Source: Diplonema japonicum
Lineage: Eukaryota > Euglenozoa > Diplonemea > Diplonemida > Diplonemidae
Length of the DNA: 64,000 bases
Reading direction: 5' to 3'
Assembly: GCA_964019335.1 (NCBI GenBank)
Contig: OZ025655.1
Location: 372,001-436,000, forward strand
Below the pieces are notes generated by a model. It did no database searches, had not been told where the DNA came from, and saw only the letters and a program-made list of their open reading frames with translations. The position numbers and the translations under genes are program-made. Within the stretch, counting starts at the first letter, position 1. Each line of letters opens with the position of its first letter. This document shows, piece by piece, positions 31,471-41,219 of the stretch.

Positions 31471-33636
31471 CTATCGGTGAGAGGACGAGCACCTTCCCTG
31501 TTTGGTTCTTTCGGCCGTGCGGGAGTCGCGGGAGGCAGACTGAAGTGCAGACCTGTCAAAAGATTTATGGAAAGCAGGAAGAATGCCTTGGAGGAAGTCT
31601 TTTGAGGAGATTGAAAGTGAATCATCGTCGTCTTCTTCAATACCCGCCACCACCGCCACATCATCCTCGTCCTTGCTGGACAACGATGACGACATACTCA
31701 TACGCCCGTTATCGACAACAAGCGAAGGGACCTCAGGGTAGAAGTTGGTGAGAGGCTCCCCGTACCCGTTTATAACATAACTCGTTTGCGTGTAAGGAGA
31801 CGTCCCTGTCATGGACCCCCACGACTGCTGTGAGTGGAGGGACGACCCCAACGGCGGGCACCCTGTAGTAGGGGAGCTGCACACTGAGGAGTAGTTCGGG
31901 ATCGCCATTGCATTCGACACCGGCGACGATGACATGTTGACTGGTATAGACGAGCTGTGCTGATGGTGCACAGGGCTCCCCACCACTCCGAACATTGGGG
32001 ACCCAGTGGGCATCTTCCCCAACGGTGATGACGGAACAGATGGCATCTTGACATGGGGTGACGTTGCGATTGGTTGGCTTGGCGGCACCGCCCCTGTCAG
32101 CATCACGCCCTGGTGGCTGAAGCACACATTCAAAAGAACCCCCTCGTACACCGCACCGTTCAGAAGCCCGCCCATCACGAACGCCACGTCACTGTCCACC
32201 ATCTCCACCGTCTTGCCCTTCGCGTCCACGTTCTTCACCAGCTGCTCTGGGCTGAAGGACTTCCACTTCCCGATCTCCCTCATGTGATGTCCAATCGCGT
32301 TCATAAAGTCGCTCCTTGTCCAGTGGTCAGGCGCTGTATAGAACAGCAGCACTGCCGACGGCGACTGCATCACCGACTCCGGTGCAGGGGAGATGGCGCC
32401 GTTCGGTTCCTGGTCCAAGGTGTGCATCAGTTTTTGCATCTCCGAAGTGTTCCAGTTGGTAGCGTTGCGGTGGTGGCTGACGACAATGCTGCACTTTCTG
32501 CCGAAGAGGCTGAGCTGCGAGAAGTGCCTGAGCGCCGTGCTGGCCCCGTCGTGGTACTGCAACAAGCAGCAGCCTGGTGATCTGTAGCAGAACTTGACGG
32601 CAACGACCTGCCCGTACATGGCAGCCACTCTGAAGATCACCTTGGGCGACACGATGTGCTCGCCGCCTTCTGCAAGCGGGAGGCCAGACAGCTTCAACAC
32701 CATCCCTTCCTCAGTGTTCAGCAGCGAGCTGGGCTTGGGGTCCGTGCAAGGGGGCGGGTCGAACTGCCCGTTCGGAACCCAGCAATTCCCCCACAAGTAG
32801 TCACGAATGGCCCAGCCCAGGTCAGCCTGGACAGTTCCCAATTCGTCAGGGTAATGGCTTGACACGTATTCGTTTACACGACTATAGTCTTTTCTGGTGT
32901 CATTCTCAACTCGGAAGGTGAGCTCTGTGACCCTAGCAGGGCTGGCGTGCACGATGCATTCGCCGCCGCTGCCGTCCTCGGCAGTGAAATTCACCTTTCT
33001 ACCATTGAGATGCTCCATGGCGGTCTTGGCAAAGTTGGGGTCGCTGAACTGGACGAGAGCCTGGCCGGAGGCAAGGATCACGTTGACGGAGGCGTCGCAG
33101 GGCTGCGGCTCGTCTTTGGCCTTCAGGCCGACCATAGAGATCTTTTCGACACGGCCGAACTGGGAGCAGATCCAGAACATCTCGTCCATGGGGATCTTCC
33201 CAGTGGGCTGCTTGAGGAGCATCATGAGCACGCGGGGGTGGTGCACAGAAAAGGTTGGGCGGCGGGAAAGCTGCGTTTTTGTCGAGTAGTGGACAGAGAT
33301 GATTTGTGCACCGAACCGAAATGCCCCAGGGTTCTTCTCAGCCTCTGCCATTACGGAATCGCTCATTGCGAGGCTTTCAAGTTCTACTAGGGCAACACCG
33401 TCCTTTAGCAGCAAGACGCAGACAGTTTTCAGGCTCCTTACCTGCCCCCCAGTCATGTACACCCGGCTGTTCACCCACTTCTCGACATCCTTTGTGGTGG
33501 CACCCTCTGGAAGCCTTCTCAGTAGCAACACTCGGCTCTTCTCGTTTCCCTTGCCGTGCCCACCCTGTGCTCCTATGTGGTGCGGGTGGTGGTTATGGTG
33601 CATCCCCATCCCTGGCCCTTGGTGTGCGTACGCCAT
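31471..33636 (-). CDS. PTB/hnRNP-L-like RNA-binding protein with four RRMs
   Basis: The 721-residue protein has the layout of polypyrimidine-tract-binding proteins. A His/Gly-rich N-terminus (MAYAHQGPGMGMHHNHH) precedes RRM1 at about 33 (SRVLLLRRLPEGATTKDVEK). RRM2 at about 130-235 includes the typical PTB phrase QALVQFSDPNFAKTAMEHLN. RRM3 is at about 310-400 (EGMVLKLSGLPLAE, SPGCCLLQYHDGASTAL). RRM4 is at about 430-530 (SAVLLFYTAPDHWTRSDFMN). A Ser/Pro/Met-rich tail with an acidic Ser patch follows. Such proteins bind CU-rich RNA and regulate splicing or, in trypanosomatids, mRNA stability and trans-splicing. Single exon; the start is the first ATG and is followed by a plausible sequence. 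Confidence 0.88.
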   Translation of the reverse strand: MAYAHQGPGMGMHHNHHPHHIGAQGGHGKGNEKSRVLLLRRLPEGATTKDVEKWVNSRVYMTGGQVRSLKTVCVLLLKDGVALVELESLAMSDSVMAEAEKNPGAFRFGAQIISVHYSTKTQLSRRPTFSVHHPRVLMMLLKQPTGKIPMDEMFWICSQFGRVEKISMVGLKAKDEPQPCDASVNVILASGQALVQFSDPNFAKTAMEHLNGRKVNFTAEDGSGGECIVHASPARVTELTFRVENDTRKDYSRVNEYVSSHYPDELGTVQADLGWAIRDYLWGNCWVPNGQFDPPPCTDPKPSSLLNTEEGMVLKLSGLPLAEGGEHIVSPKVIFRVAAMYGQVVAVKFCYRSPGCCLLQYHDGASTALRHFSQLSLFGRKCSIVVSHHRNATNWNTSEMQKLMHTLDQEPNGAISPAPESVMQSPSAVLLFYTAPDHWTRSDFMNAIGHHMREIGKWKSFSPEQLVKNVDAKGKTVEMVDSDVAFVMGGLLNGAVYEGVLLNVCFSHQGVMLTGAVPPSQPIATSPHVKMPSVPSSPLGKMPTGSPMFGVVGSPVHHQHSSSIPVNMSSSPVSNAMAIPNYSSVCSSPTTGCPPLGSSLHSQQSWGSMTGTSPYTQTSYVINGYGEPLTNFYPEVPSLVVDNGRMSMSSSLSSKDEDDVAVVAGIEEDDDDSLSISSKDFLQGILPAFHKSFDRSALQSASRDSRTAERTKQGRCSSSHR

Positions 33637-34136
33637 TTTCTTTCTTACGTCTTTTTTTTTTCTTCTTCTTCTTTTTTCTTTTTTGTTGTTTTGTTGTCCT
33701 TTTTTTTTCCTCTTTTCTTCCCCCTCCCCTTTTCCTCTCCCTTCCTTTCATTTAGCGGTTGAATTTTTAAAATGGTTCGGTGGGTATACAAAGACAATAA
33801 TAATAAAAAAGAAGAGGGGGGTAAGTAATAAAAATACACCTAGGGTGGAGAAAACAAGGGGGCAGTGGGAAAATTCTAAAGGGGGAGGATGAAGTTCTTT
33901 ACAAATCTTAAAAAAAAAAAGAAAACCCATTCATAGACATTTTATGTGATGTGAGCACTTAGCACCTTTCTTTTTAGCAAAAAAAGGGTTATGCAAACCT
34001 GCACCTGGCCGAATAGGTTCTTCCTTCCCTTCTTTTTTCTTTTTTTTGTTAACACCAAGAGGGTTTTAACAAATTCTCTCGATCTATTTAAAAAAAAAAA
34101 ATAATTCTTTTACAAAAAATTTAAAAAAAAAAAAAT
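33637..34136. other. Spacer without recognisable gene
   Basis: Pyrimidine-rich on plus (purine-rich in the 5' leader of the PTB-like gene), then A/T runs. A short minus-strand ATG near 33930 is followed by a GTTTTC donor-like site, but nothing convincing follows. Confidence 0.5.
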
Positions 34137-35874
34137 CTAAATTCTAAGACACAATCTCCCTGCTCCTCTGGTGGTCCTTCTTTTCTTCGGGGTAGGGGCA
34201 GGCGAGTCGTCGATATGTTCAGAAGCACGTTTCCTGTTCGCCACCAGAGGCTGCAGAGGCTTGGCCTGGGGCGGCTCAGGTTTTTGAGGAGAGTCGGACT
34301 GGGATTTACACGACTGATAAGAAGAAGAAGAAGAAGCAGAAGGAGACCTCTGTGGGAGGTTTTGTGGTGCGGTAGACAAGGCCCGACACTGTACTTGCGC
34401 TACTGAGAACGACCTGTCTAGGTCCCTTGAGGCTGGTGCCAGCGATGCTTGAGACCTACCTACTGCCTGTACTGTGCGGAATAGATTCCGCCTTTTTTCT
34501 TTTTCATTCCGCAGAAGTGACTCAGCAAGCTGTGCGTCTTTCTTCAATGACTCGTTCTCCTTTCTAGCCCTCATGAGCTTTGCGCTCAGCTTCTCTACGG
34601 CTTCGCTGAATTTCTTCTCGTGAGCTTTCATCTTTTCGTATTTCTTACCCAAAATAACGAGCTTTTCCTTCAGCCCGTCTGTCTTTTCCTCGGCTTCTTC
34701 CTTTATTTTGTCCTCTTCCCTTTCTAGCCTCTCCGTCATCTCTTTCTCTTTCTTCTTCAGTTTTGTGTTTTCGGACTTCAGTCCCCTTTGTACGTTTTTG
34801 AGGTCGGTCACCGCATCTTTTTCCCTCTTCTTGATCTTTTTGATCTCCTTTTCGTGCTTTTTCACCTTTTCGTTGGCCTCTTCCACCTCTTCCTCCAGTT
34901 CTTGTATCTTGTCTTCCAGCTCTTTCTCCCTCCCGTTTTCCTTCTTGGCAATTTCTGCGGCTTTCTTCGCTTTTTCCGTTTCCTTGGTGGCAGCGGCCAT
35001 CTGCTTGCTGTGCGTTTTCTTCTCGGCCTCCAGTTTATCGATGGTCGCCTCCATTTCTGTTATCTGTTTTTGCAGTGCTTCCTGATGTTCTGGTGTCGCG
35101 ACCGTATCGATCTTTGCAGCTGCTTGTTTGCACTCCTCGAGTTCTGAAGTCGTTTGTTTCTCCTGTTTGTGTTGAGTACAGAGTGTTGAAGCGCACATAC
35201 CCTGTCAATAGAACTCTGAAGACGGTGCTGAAGGTCCTTGACCTCATCTGCCTGTATAATGGATAGTGGTGTTAATGTGATATGCATACCATTGAGCGTT
35301 GTGCCCCGAGTGCCTGCATCAAAGCCTCATTGTCTGTTTTCAGTTGTGCCATTTCCTCGCTGAGCCCGCTGTCTGCGGTTGTTGGGGTGCGTTGTTTCAA
35401 GGTTGCAAGCTCATCCTCCGCCTTCATTCTTTCTTCGATTGCCTGTTTTTTTTCCTTTCTAAGGGATTCACATTCGCTCTTTGTAGCCTGAAGCAGTGTC
35501 TCAAGACGGGTTTTCTCGTTAGCTTGCGCGTCATTTCCAACCTTCGGTTGCTCTGTTTTTGCGGCCTTCAGCTTATTAAGCTGTCCCTCCAGTTCGTCGG
35601 CGTAGGACTCTGCGTCTTCTATTTGAGTCCTCAGGTCCTCGATGATGTCTGTCCCTTCGCTTAGAGCTTTTAGATCGTCTACTCGCTTTTGTAGCTTTTT
35701 CTCGTTTTCCTCCAAAGCGAGGACTTCTTTGTGCCATCTTTCTTCGCTCTTCGCGGCCTCTTTTTTTTCTGCGTCAGCTTCTTCTTGCTGCAGGCGCAGC
35801 TTCTCGTTCAGAGCGGCTTCTCTGTCGTCTCGTTCCATCATCATAAGGTTGAACTCATCTTCTGTGATCGACAT
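34137..35874 (-). CDS. Long coiled-coil protein with two 38-nt introns
   Basis: Three exons (35290-35874, 35201-35251, 34137-35162) join in phase 0 into 553 residues. Both introns, 35252-35289 and 35163-35200, are exactly 38 nt, with GTATGC or GTATGT donors and ATACAG or AAACAG acceptors. Exon 2 encodes 17 residues (ADEVKDLQHRLQSSIDR) that continue the heptad register. Residues 1-450 are nearly uninterrupted coiled coil rich in Glu and Lys (for example ELEEEVEEANEKVKKHEKEI). The C-terminal 110 residues are Ser/Pro-rich with KKRRTTRG, a likely nuclear signal. Start MSITEDEF is used because the upstream frame is a Phe run. A structural role is inferred; no family was recognised. Confidence 0.85.
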
Positions 35875-36019
35875 CTTACCTGTCTGCGCAATGTGTGTTC
35901 TTGCTAGAAATGTGTCCGGGAGTACAAAAAAAAAAAAAAAAAAGAAAAGAAAATTCAAAAATACAATAAGAAATACAAGAAATATAACAAATCTTCTTTT
36001 TTTAAGGCTCTTTTTGTCG

Positions 36020-36041
36020 CATTAGCATGTAAATGCTAATG
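36020..36041. promoter_or_regulatory. Perfect 9-bp inverted repeat
   Basis: CATTAGCAT (36020-36028) and ATGCTAATG (36033-36041) are perfect reverse complements around the loop GTAA. The site lies in the spacer about 150 bases upstream of the coiled-coil gene start at 35874 and 140 bases past the stop of the 175-residue gene. It could be a dimeric transcription-factor site or a hairpin in a pre-mRNA. No known factor is implied. Confidence 0.5.
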
Positions 36042-36061
36042 GTAATCAAAAAAAAAAAAAA

Positions 36062-36070
<9 letters not shown>

Positions 36071-36092
<22 letters not shown>
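36071..36092. repeat. (GA)n microsatellite
   Basis: About eleven GA dinucleotides directly follow an A run, in the spacer upstream of the coiled-coil gene. Confidence 0.95.
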
Positions 36093-36179
36093 ACATTTAA
36101 AAAAGGGGCGGGGGAAAAGGGGGGCAGCGGGGGTTGTTTTTCTTTTTTGTTTTTTTTTTCTTTTTAATTTTTTATTTCC

Positions 36180-36707
36180 TCAACACATCATTCTTGAGTG
36201 GATGGTAGACCGTAGGTACTCCCGGAAGGCGGCGTCCTCCTCGCTCATCTCACGGTGTTTCATCTTTCTGTGGAGATCACCGTCGTGTGATTTGGGTAGT
36301 TTCGCAAGGTGGTGCTTCTTACGGTACTTCTTCGAGTGCATGAAATTCCGTGCGTTGGGTGTAAGGACGTTGGTAGTGCAAACAGTGCCAGATCCTGCCG
36401 TGACCTGGGGCAGCCGTACACGGACGGGGCGTTGTCTCTTGTCCTGTGTCGTAGCTGCATGCGACTCGCCTTCAGGTTCAGAAACTACTTCGCCAACACC
36501 TCCCAAAAGGTTGCACTTTGCTTTGGAAGCCATCACCCGTACACCAACCCTTGGGAAGAACACGTCATACTCATTGACGGGAAATACCAATCGGCACCCG
36601 CCGACCTTTCCCGACAGCTCCGTCACCATGGGCTGCACTGTGCCAGACCCTTTCAAGCACGCCCTCCCCTTCCTTCGAGGCATCAGTCCCGCCAACCTGT
36701 GAAACAT
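36180..36707 (-). CDS. Small basic protein, unknown function
   Basis: The 175-residue product begins MFHRLAGLMPRRKGRACL, which could be an organellar targeting peptide (Arg-rich, no acidic residues in the first 20). The middle is uncharged to moderately basic. The C-terminal part is strongly basic (HSKKYRKKHHLAKLPKSHDG) and ends with a charged helix (EEDAAFREYLRSTIHS). The longer frame starting near 36857 translates a poly-T/A tract and is not used. Basic composition and size would fit a mitochondrial ribosomal or RNA-binding protein, but no family was recognised. Confidence 0.65.
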   Translation of the reverse strand: MFHRLAGLMPRRKGRACLKGSGTVQPMVTELSGKVGGCRLVFPVNEYDVFFPRVGVRVMASKAKCNLLGGVGEVVSEPEGESHAATTQDKRQRPVRVRLPQVTAGSGTVCTTNVLTPNARNFMHSKKYRKKHHLAKLPKSHDGDLHRKMKHREMSEEDAAFREYLRSTIHSRMMC

Positions 36708-36792
36708 GCCTACCCAACACAGAACTACCCCTTTTTTTCTTGTTCTTTTCGATGGGACAAAAGAAAGGGAAACAAAAAAGGTAGAAAAGCTC

Positions 36793-36828
<36 letters not shown>

Positions 36829-36943
36829 AAGAACGAGTCTTTGACTTGTCTAAACAAAAGGGGAACGTTGGCAACGTGTTTCGGGTTGACAAACTTCTCC
36901 AGGTTTTACCCGGCACGTACAAACAACGGCCAGTTCCTCTTTT

Positions 36944-38278
36944 TTACCTCTGGTTTGGGCGGTTTCCCATTAGTTTGTGAGGACCGGTTCCCGAGCCCCG
37001 TTCCGTCACAAAGAGATTGTCCGGGATAGGTTCACCTGCATGGACACATGCTGCCGCGGTGTTCTGTACCAATGAGGGGGTGATGGGCACATTGTTGTTG
37101 ATGGCAGCATGGTAGAGAGCAACAGCTTTGGCAGCATCCCCAACACGGGCGTAAATGGACGAGAGGCGTATCCATAGGGAGGGGGATTGTGCTTTGCCAG
37201 TGGAGAGCGCGTTTTGAAAGAGAGCGACAGCTTTGTCCACGATGGCGCCTGTATCGGAAGTACGCGGGAGAGCGTCGAGCTCTGCTGTGCACGCATCAAG
37301 ACACACGGCGTAGAGGGCGACATCAGGTTCGTACCCCCAGTGAAAAGAGTACTCGTGGACAAGGACAAAGGCACGCGCAGGGTTCTTCGCGGTGATGTGC
37401 AGCGTTGCCAATGCTGTCAGTGTCATACGTCCCACGACACCACCACAATGCACATCGCACTCCTTGCGGACTACCTTCTCCACATGGTCAGGGTCGTCAC
37501 CAGTGAATCCTGACTGGGTGAGAGCAGACAGCACCCCATCTTCAGGCACAATGTTTGTGTGCGTAACTGCTTCACGATAAACACTGAGCGCAGCAGGGAA
37601 CGACTCAAGCACGGCTAACATATGACATAGGTCGTGTTTCGTAGGATAGCGAAGCAAGTAGTAATGATGATACGCCCTTTCAGGGTTTTTAGAAAGCTTT
37701 GCGTAGTGAAGGAGTTCACGATGAACTTGCATGTTGCCAATGGTGTTGTTTCGGCCTGTTGCAACACCAAGAGACTCCAAGAGGGCAAGGTCAGCGGCCA
37801 CCCTGGAGGGGTTCCGCGTCCTGACAGAGTACCGAAGGAAGGCAATCGCCATCCATTTTGAAACACGGATACCATTTGCCTGTATGTAACTCACAGCTAA
37901 GCCACGTTGCATGCAGCCACACAACAGCGAAACTACAGCATCATAAGCCGTATGAGTCAGGGGGGCGTTGGCGGCCGCGAAGTCAAGGAGCTCCTTGCAG
38001 CCACTATGAACTCGTCTTCTGTCTAAAACCTTCCCTCTCCTTACAAGTTTTCTCACCCACATGAATCTCCTCTTGATTTCGTCAGCTTGGTCTTCTGGAT
38101 TGCTTCTCTTCGAGGTCATCCTCATCGGTACCTTTTTTTCAGTTTTCGCTTCTACTCTCTCTATCTTCCTCCCCTCTCTCACAGCGTCCGCAATATCATC
38201 CCCTTCGTTTCCGAACCCCTTGCCTTTTAGAAACGTGCAATAGCTTCGGCATGTCGTCGTGCTCCAGGAACGGTACAT
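36944..38278 (-). CDS. PPR-type helical-repeat protein, probably mitochondrial
   Basis: The 444-residue protein starts MYRSWSTTTCRSYCTFLKGK, rich in Ser, Thr and Arg and without acidic residues, fitting a mitochondrial presequence. From about residue 110 on it is built of paired helices of about 35 residues. Examples are YDAVVSLLCGCMQRGLAV, WMAIAFLRYSVRTRNPSRVA, LYAVCLDACTAELDAL and LWIRLSSIYARVGDAAKAVA, the last being close to the PPR consensus. PPR proteins bind organellar RNA and act in processing or translation. This implies a mitochondrion with its own gene expression. Single exon. An AG/GTAA string overlaps the stop codon, so a further 3' exon is possible. Confidence 0.72.
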   Translation of the reverse strand: MYRSWSTTTCRSYCTFLKGKGFGNEGDDIADAVREGRKIERVEAKTEKKVPMRMTSKRSNPEDQADEIKRRFMWVRKLVRRGKVLDRRRVHSGCKELLDFAAANAPLTHTAYDAVVSLLCGCMQRGLAVSYIQANGIRVSKWMAIAFLRYSVRTRNPSRVAADLALLESLGVATGRNNTIGNMQVHRELLHYAKLSKNPERAYHHYYLLRYPTKHDLCHMLAVLESFPAALSVYREAVTHTNIVPEDGVLSALTQSGFTGDDPDHVEKVVRKECDVHCGGVVGRMTLTALATLHITAKNPARAFVLVHEYSFHWGYEPDVALYAVCLDACTAELDALPRTSDTGAIVDKAVALFQNALSTGKAQSPSLWIRLSSIYARVGDAAKAVALYHAAINNNVPITPSLVQNTAAACVHAGEPIPDNLFVTERGSGTGPHKLMGNRPNQR

Positions 38279-38439
38279 TTTCGCATTTTTTCTTTTTTTT
38301 TTCTTCTCCAAAAGCCTTTCATTGCGTTTTTAATAATTCATGGAAAAATATTCAGACGGGGAAAACAATACACATAAAAAAAAAAAAAGAGAGAGAGAAA
38401 GAACACTTACACGACACACTTGCTTTTTTACCCAATCTT

Positions 38440-40917
38440 TCATTTTCCTTCCTTTTTAACCAACATTGGCAACACCCTCTCGAGAGGTACATCAAGCAAC
38501 CCACAGTCATCATTTAAAGCGTTGGGTGGTAGCAAAATGGGCACGTTGGCGGGATGTGGCCCTCCTGCCGTAGAGGTAGAGGAGAGGGTAAGGGAGAGGA
38601 GGTCGGGAGGCTCAGCTATGGGTGATGTGAGAGACTGGACGAGCCGCAGTGCGTGCTCATGAGTGAGGGGTGTTGCGAATTTTGATTGAGCGAAGTCCCA
38701 CTGTGAAGGGGATGACGCAAGCACGCTGCGGAGGGTGGTTTGGAGGGACGGGGGCGAGGTTTCGAGATATAACTTGATCGTCCTAACGAGCTGGTCGTCC
38801 CCCACCGACCCGTGCATGTACCCTGCGATGATTCCGACGAGCTGCCCACACCCTTCCGTGTACTCCCCTCCATGGTCTGCTTGCTGATATGCACTCCCTA
38901 CCAACGGGGACAGGTTTCTGTAGTCCACCCCGCCCCCTTTTTCCGTTGCCAGCACTTCATACAGCATGTCCCGCAGGTCCGCAACGTCACATGGTGTAAC
39001 CGGCTGCAGCTCGTCCAGCACCGACGAGATCCCGTCATCGATGTCGTTGAACACACCAAAATGCGTCCACAGCTGCAAATCAGACGTCAGCCCCATATGC
39101 TCCAGCACCAGCCTTGCAATAAAGAACCTCTCCGGGCGGTGCAGATGCTCCGTATCCGAGATTTCTTTCACTACATTCGTCAAGAATCTTACATCTCTCG
39201 CCTTTACAGCCCTGCACACCGATCCTGTCACATCACCGGACCACAGCAACAGCAGGCTCATTACACGGGATCCCGATCGGTGTGCCCACGAAGCTTTCTC
39301 AGCGACTTCCTCGTCTAGGTGCACACGTAGCACTCCTGAGAGTAACGATTTCGACACCCACCGCAGGACTTGCGTGTCGCTTGCACCGAAGTCCGACAGC
39401 AACACGACGATTATTGGGACTAAATAAACGGGGATGAGCCCCATTAGGTCCCTGAGGACCTCTGGGAAGGATGCCCTCCTATGGAGGACGCGTTGCCATG
39501 GCAATGGGAGCGTGATGCCGTGTGCAGAGCCAGGACAAGTGGGGGTGGTAGTGACGAAGTTAGACTCGCGCAAGAAGGTGATTTGGGTGTGCTTGTCAGT
39601 GAGGCAGTACATGCCAAGGTCGTCAATGACGGCGGCGGGGTCGGGGAGGTCAGTGCCATGGGCGGGGCGGTCTTCGCCTGCATTTGACGCTGTCAGCAAG
39701 GCGTGGAATAAGTCCAGCTCGTCGGCCGGCACATCGTCACCCTCCGGGTCAACTTGCGTTGCTGTCGAGAGCCACAGTTCCTCCGCTGCCTCATCCGCAG
39801 ACTTCACAGCTTTCCAGAACACATTGTCCACAGTGACGGCGTCGTAGGAAGCCACCCTAGATGACCATTCGCTGTCCAGCACCGACTCAGTGCCTCCCTC
39901 AGCCTCTGGTAGCGTGAACCTGACCTGCTTCGACGTCGGGAACTTCTCGCATTCTTGTTGATCCTTGGACGCTGCTTGTTGTCTCTTTCGTATTATCCTT
40001 TTACTGAAGAAGCATCTCGCAAGTTTCTCTCTATCGACGACGGGCTCCAAGGGCTCCAACAACTCCATGAGCCGTCCGGAGGCTTCAAAGATCTCAGAGG
40101 GTGTGGTTGCTTCGATCCAGGACCGCAAAACGTTGGAAGAGGCGGGGGCAGGGGGGGGCGGGGGGGTTGGTCTATCGATGGGGTCGGCGGGTAGGTCGGA
40201 GTACCAGTCGACGGGAGCATCGGGAGTGGGAGGTGGTGGAAGAGCTTCCGCGCAGATCTTGGTGCCGTCTTCTGTGAAACGAGTAGAATGGGTGCCCAGC
40301 GACCAGCACGTGACGCTGCGTGACCCCTCGTCATACGCATGTTTGTCCTGCACCTGAACACCCACCACAGTCGGCGCCTCGTCGGGGCGTGCGGTGACAA
40401 GAAGGAGTTCACCCCTCGTAACTATCCACACAGCAGATGAAGAAGAGGCCGGGTAGATGCTAAGTTCAGTCTGTGCAAGGAAGGTGTGCAATGTGACCCC
40501 AGCAGGTTGCTTCGACTGCGATGTGAGGGTGCTCGTCGTGAGCGGGGTGTCCGCAGGAGCGAGATGCATGGCATTCAAACTGTAACCCTTTTCTACTTCT
40601 TCTAAAACGTAGAACAGTGTACTCTCAGATAAACAAGCAGACACCACCTTGCCCCCTTGAAGATGGAATTTCATGCCCTGTGTCCACTCTGACCCGGCTT
40701 TGTCCCACACCCTCACTTCACCCCTTTCTCTCGCGACTAAAAAAAATTGCAAATCTCCAAAGAAGCCGGCCGTAAGCACCTTGGTCTCCTTTCTGTCGCA
40801 CACGACGTCCTTCCCCCCGCCATCTGTTACCACTACAGTCGTTTCTTCCTGGTTTATCCCGACCCGATACCCTGCCTTGCTAGCTCCGGGTAGGTCTCTG
40901 AGATTAGTACCACTCAT
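38440..40917 (-). CDS. Large protein with beta-propeller-like N-terminus, unknown
   Basis: The 825-residue protein has an N-terminal third with repeated short beta-strand-like phrases (FLVARERGEVRVWDKAGSEW, ALPPPPTPDAPVDWYSD at the end of that part), as in a WD40-like propeller. A Pro-rich linker (RPTPPPPPAPASS) follows, and from about residue 270 a long alpha-helical region (for example VYLVPIIVVLLSDFGASDTQ, LRDMLYEVLATEKGGG). A propeller followed by an alpha-solenoid is typical of coatomer, nucleoporin and vesicle-tethering subunits, so membrane-coat or nuclear-pore-type function is a guess from architecture only. Single exon; start at first ATG (MSGTNLRDLPG). Confidence 0.65.
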   Translation of the reverse strand: MSGTNLRDLPGASKAGYRVGINQEETTVVVTDGGGKDVVCDRKETKVLTAGFFGDLQFFLVARERGEVRVWDKAGSEWTQGMKFHLQGGKVVSACLSESTLFYVLEEVEKGYSLNAMHLAPADTPLTTSTLTSQSKQPAGVTLHTFLAQTELSIYPASSSSAVWIVTRGELLLVTARPDEAPTVVGVQVQDKHAYDEGSRSVTCWSLGTHSTRFTEDGTKICAEALPPPPTPDAPVDWYSDLPADPIDRPTPPPPPAPASSNVLRSWIEATTPSEIFEASGRLMELLEPLEPVVDREKLARCFFSKRIIRKRQQAASKDQQECEKFPTSKQVRFTLPEAEGGTESVLDSEWSSRVASYDAVTVDNVFWKAVKSADEAAEELWLSTATQVDPEGDDVPADELDLFHALLTASNAGEDRPAHGTDLPDPAAVIDDLGMYCLTDKHTQITFLRESNFVTTTPTCPGSAHGITLPLPWQRVLHRRASFPEVLRDLMGLIPVYLVPIIVVLLSDFGASDTQVLRWVSKSLLSGVLRVHLDEEVAEKASWAHRSGSRVMSLLLLWSGDVTGSVCRAVKARDVRFLTNVVKEISDTEHLHRPERFFIARLVLEHMGLTSDLQLWTHFGVFNDIDDGISSVLDELQPVTPCDVADLRDMLYEVLATEKGGGVDYRNLSPLVGSAYQQADHGGEYTEGCGQLVGIIAGYMHGSVGDDQLVRTIKLYLETSPPSLQTTLRSVLASSPSQWDFAQSKFATPLTHEHALRLVQSLTSPIAEPPDLLSLTLSSTSTAGGPHPANVPILLPPNALNDDCGLLDVPLERVLPMLVKKEGK

Positions 40918-41181
40918 TGTGTTTGTATTCCTTTCCGTCTTTTTTCTTCTTTTAGATTCTGCCTTTTCCTCACACGGACATCATGTTTTTTTTTTTTCCT
41001 TTTCCAAAAGTGTTTCCCTAGTGTGTTTGCGTATTGTGCCTGGAAAAATAAACGAGTAAAAATAAAAAGAAAAACTGATTTCTTTTTTAAAAAAAAGAAG
41101 AAAAAAAAAAAGAAAAAAAAAAAAGGCACACTAATGATGAAAAGAGGGAACTTTTTTTTTTTTTTTGCTTTTTTTTGTTCC

Positions 41182-41212
<31 letters not shown>

Positions 41213-41219
41213 GTCTCGT

